NCBI GenBank assembly: GCA_028710655.1
Contig: JAQTTS010000028.1
Coordinates: forward strand, 1-13,873
Direction of reading: 5' to 3'
DNA: 13,873 nucleotides
From: Dehalococcoidales bacterium
Lineage (GTDB): Bacteria; Chloroflexota; Dehalococcoidia; Dehalococcoidales; UBA5760
Position 1 is the stretch's first letter. The number at the start of each line of letters is the position of its first letter. Of the stretch, positions 13,724 to 13,873 are shown in pieces. A program made the translations under genes and the position numbers. Under the pieces are notes generated by a model that saw only the letters and a program-made list of their open reading frames with translations, was not told the DNA's origin and did not search any database.

Positions 13724-13873
13724 ATGGTTTTCTGCTATCCTGCAAAGTTGAGGGTAGATCATACGGAACTATAGACTGTTATGCCGATAAACTAAAGGGA
13801 TTTCTCTGGTATGCTACTAACTACAAATGGCCAGATGATATCTCAGCTATTACTACGCAGCATTTACGGGAAT
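13672..13873 (+). CDS. tyrosine recombinase/integrase, N-terminal part (runs off the edge)
   Basis: 67 residues up to the window edge, starting MSDYTETTTITTIKQAID. The segment AIDGFLLSCKVEGRSYGTIDCY (about 16-37), LKGFLWYA and ITTQHLRE follow the pattern of the SAM-like core-binding N-terminal domain of tyrosine recombinases (four helices, here about 12-67). The catalytic domain (R-H-x-x-R-Y residues) lies beyond the window. AAGGAGAGG, about 5 bases before the ATG, is a strong ribosome binding site. It is the likely enzyme that inserted these elements into the tRNA(CAT) gene, and it could still act on the other att copies in trans. Its first 17 codons match the integrase remnant at 10107. Confidence 0.85.
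   Translation, partial: MSDYTETTTITTIKQAIDGFLLSCKVEGRSYGTIDCYADKLKGFLWYATNYKWPDDISAITTQHLRE

Larger units (their letters stand above)
9032..13873. mobile_element. tandem array of tRNA-targeted integrative cassettes
   Basis: AT-rich DNA beginning at the tRNA 3' end and running past the right edge of the window. Three further copies of the tRNA 3' end (10725, 11708, 12127) divide it into units of 1736, 983 and about 419 bp plus an open-ended one. Units 1 and 4 share the integrase 5' region. Contents are small accessory genes: AbiGi-like, HEPN-like, nitroreductase, DUF3795 and two unknown genes. The best reading is serial integration of related small elements at the tRNA, with later loss of recombinases in units 1 to 3. 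Confidence 0.8.

Overview
The window reads as chromosomal DNA of a bacterium with a GC-rich core, perhaps Chloroflexota (Dehalococcoidia-like). That placement rests only on gene content and style (a HAS-barrel/HerA/NurA cluster, sigma70-like promoters, tRNA type) and is tentative. Bases 1-9031 are GC-rich, densely packed housekeeping DNA. Bases 9032-13873 are visibly AT-rich accessory DNA that starts exactly at the 3' end of a tRNA(CAT) gene.

Core region, left to right: tRNA-Ala(TGC) on the minus strand; a TauE/SafE-type membrane exporter on the plus strand; then a minus-strand iron block, transcribed fur - feoA - feoA - feoB GTPase part - feoB membrane part. FeoB is split into two translationally coupled genes, and fur has a consensus promoter overlapped by an AT-rich palindrome that looks like a self-operator. 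Upstream of fur is a second minus-strand run: nurA nuclease - a 22-residue Lys-rich ORF - a HAS-barrel protein - a HerA-type hexameric ATPase - a patatin-like phospholipase. NurA, HAS-barrel protein and HerA most likely form one DNA-end-processing machine.

Accessory region: the tRNA(CAT) gene (8960-9031) has a consensus promoter and was used as an integration site. Its 3' end recurs as three direct repeats at 10725-10772 (48 bp), 11708-11732 (25 bp) and 12127-12155 (29 bp). These divide the island into cassettes: (1) an AbiGi-like abortive-infection protein, a deleted integrase and a small HEPN-like protein; (2) a lone two-lobed nitroreductase; (3) a lone Cys-rich DUF3795 protein in only about 420 bp; (4) two unknown genes plus the start of an apparently intact tyrosine recombinase that runs off the right edge. 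Cassettes 1 and 4 share a 258-bp control region and the first 17 integrase codons, so they came from the same family of small integrative elements. The layout suggests repeated insertion at one tRNA, followed by loss of recombinase genes, leaving an integron-like array of att-bounded cassettes. This is the most interesting feature of the window.
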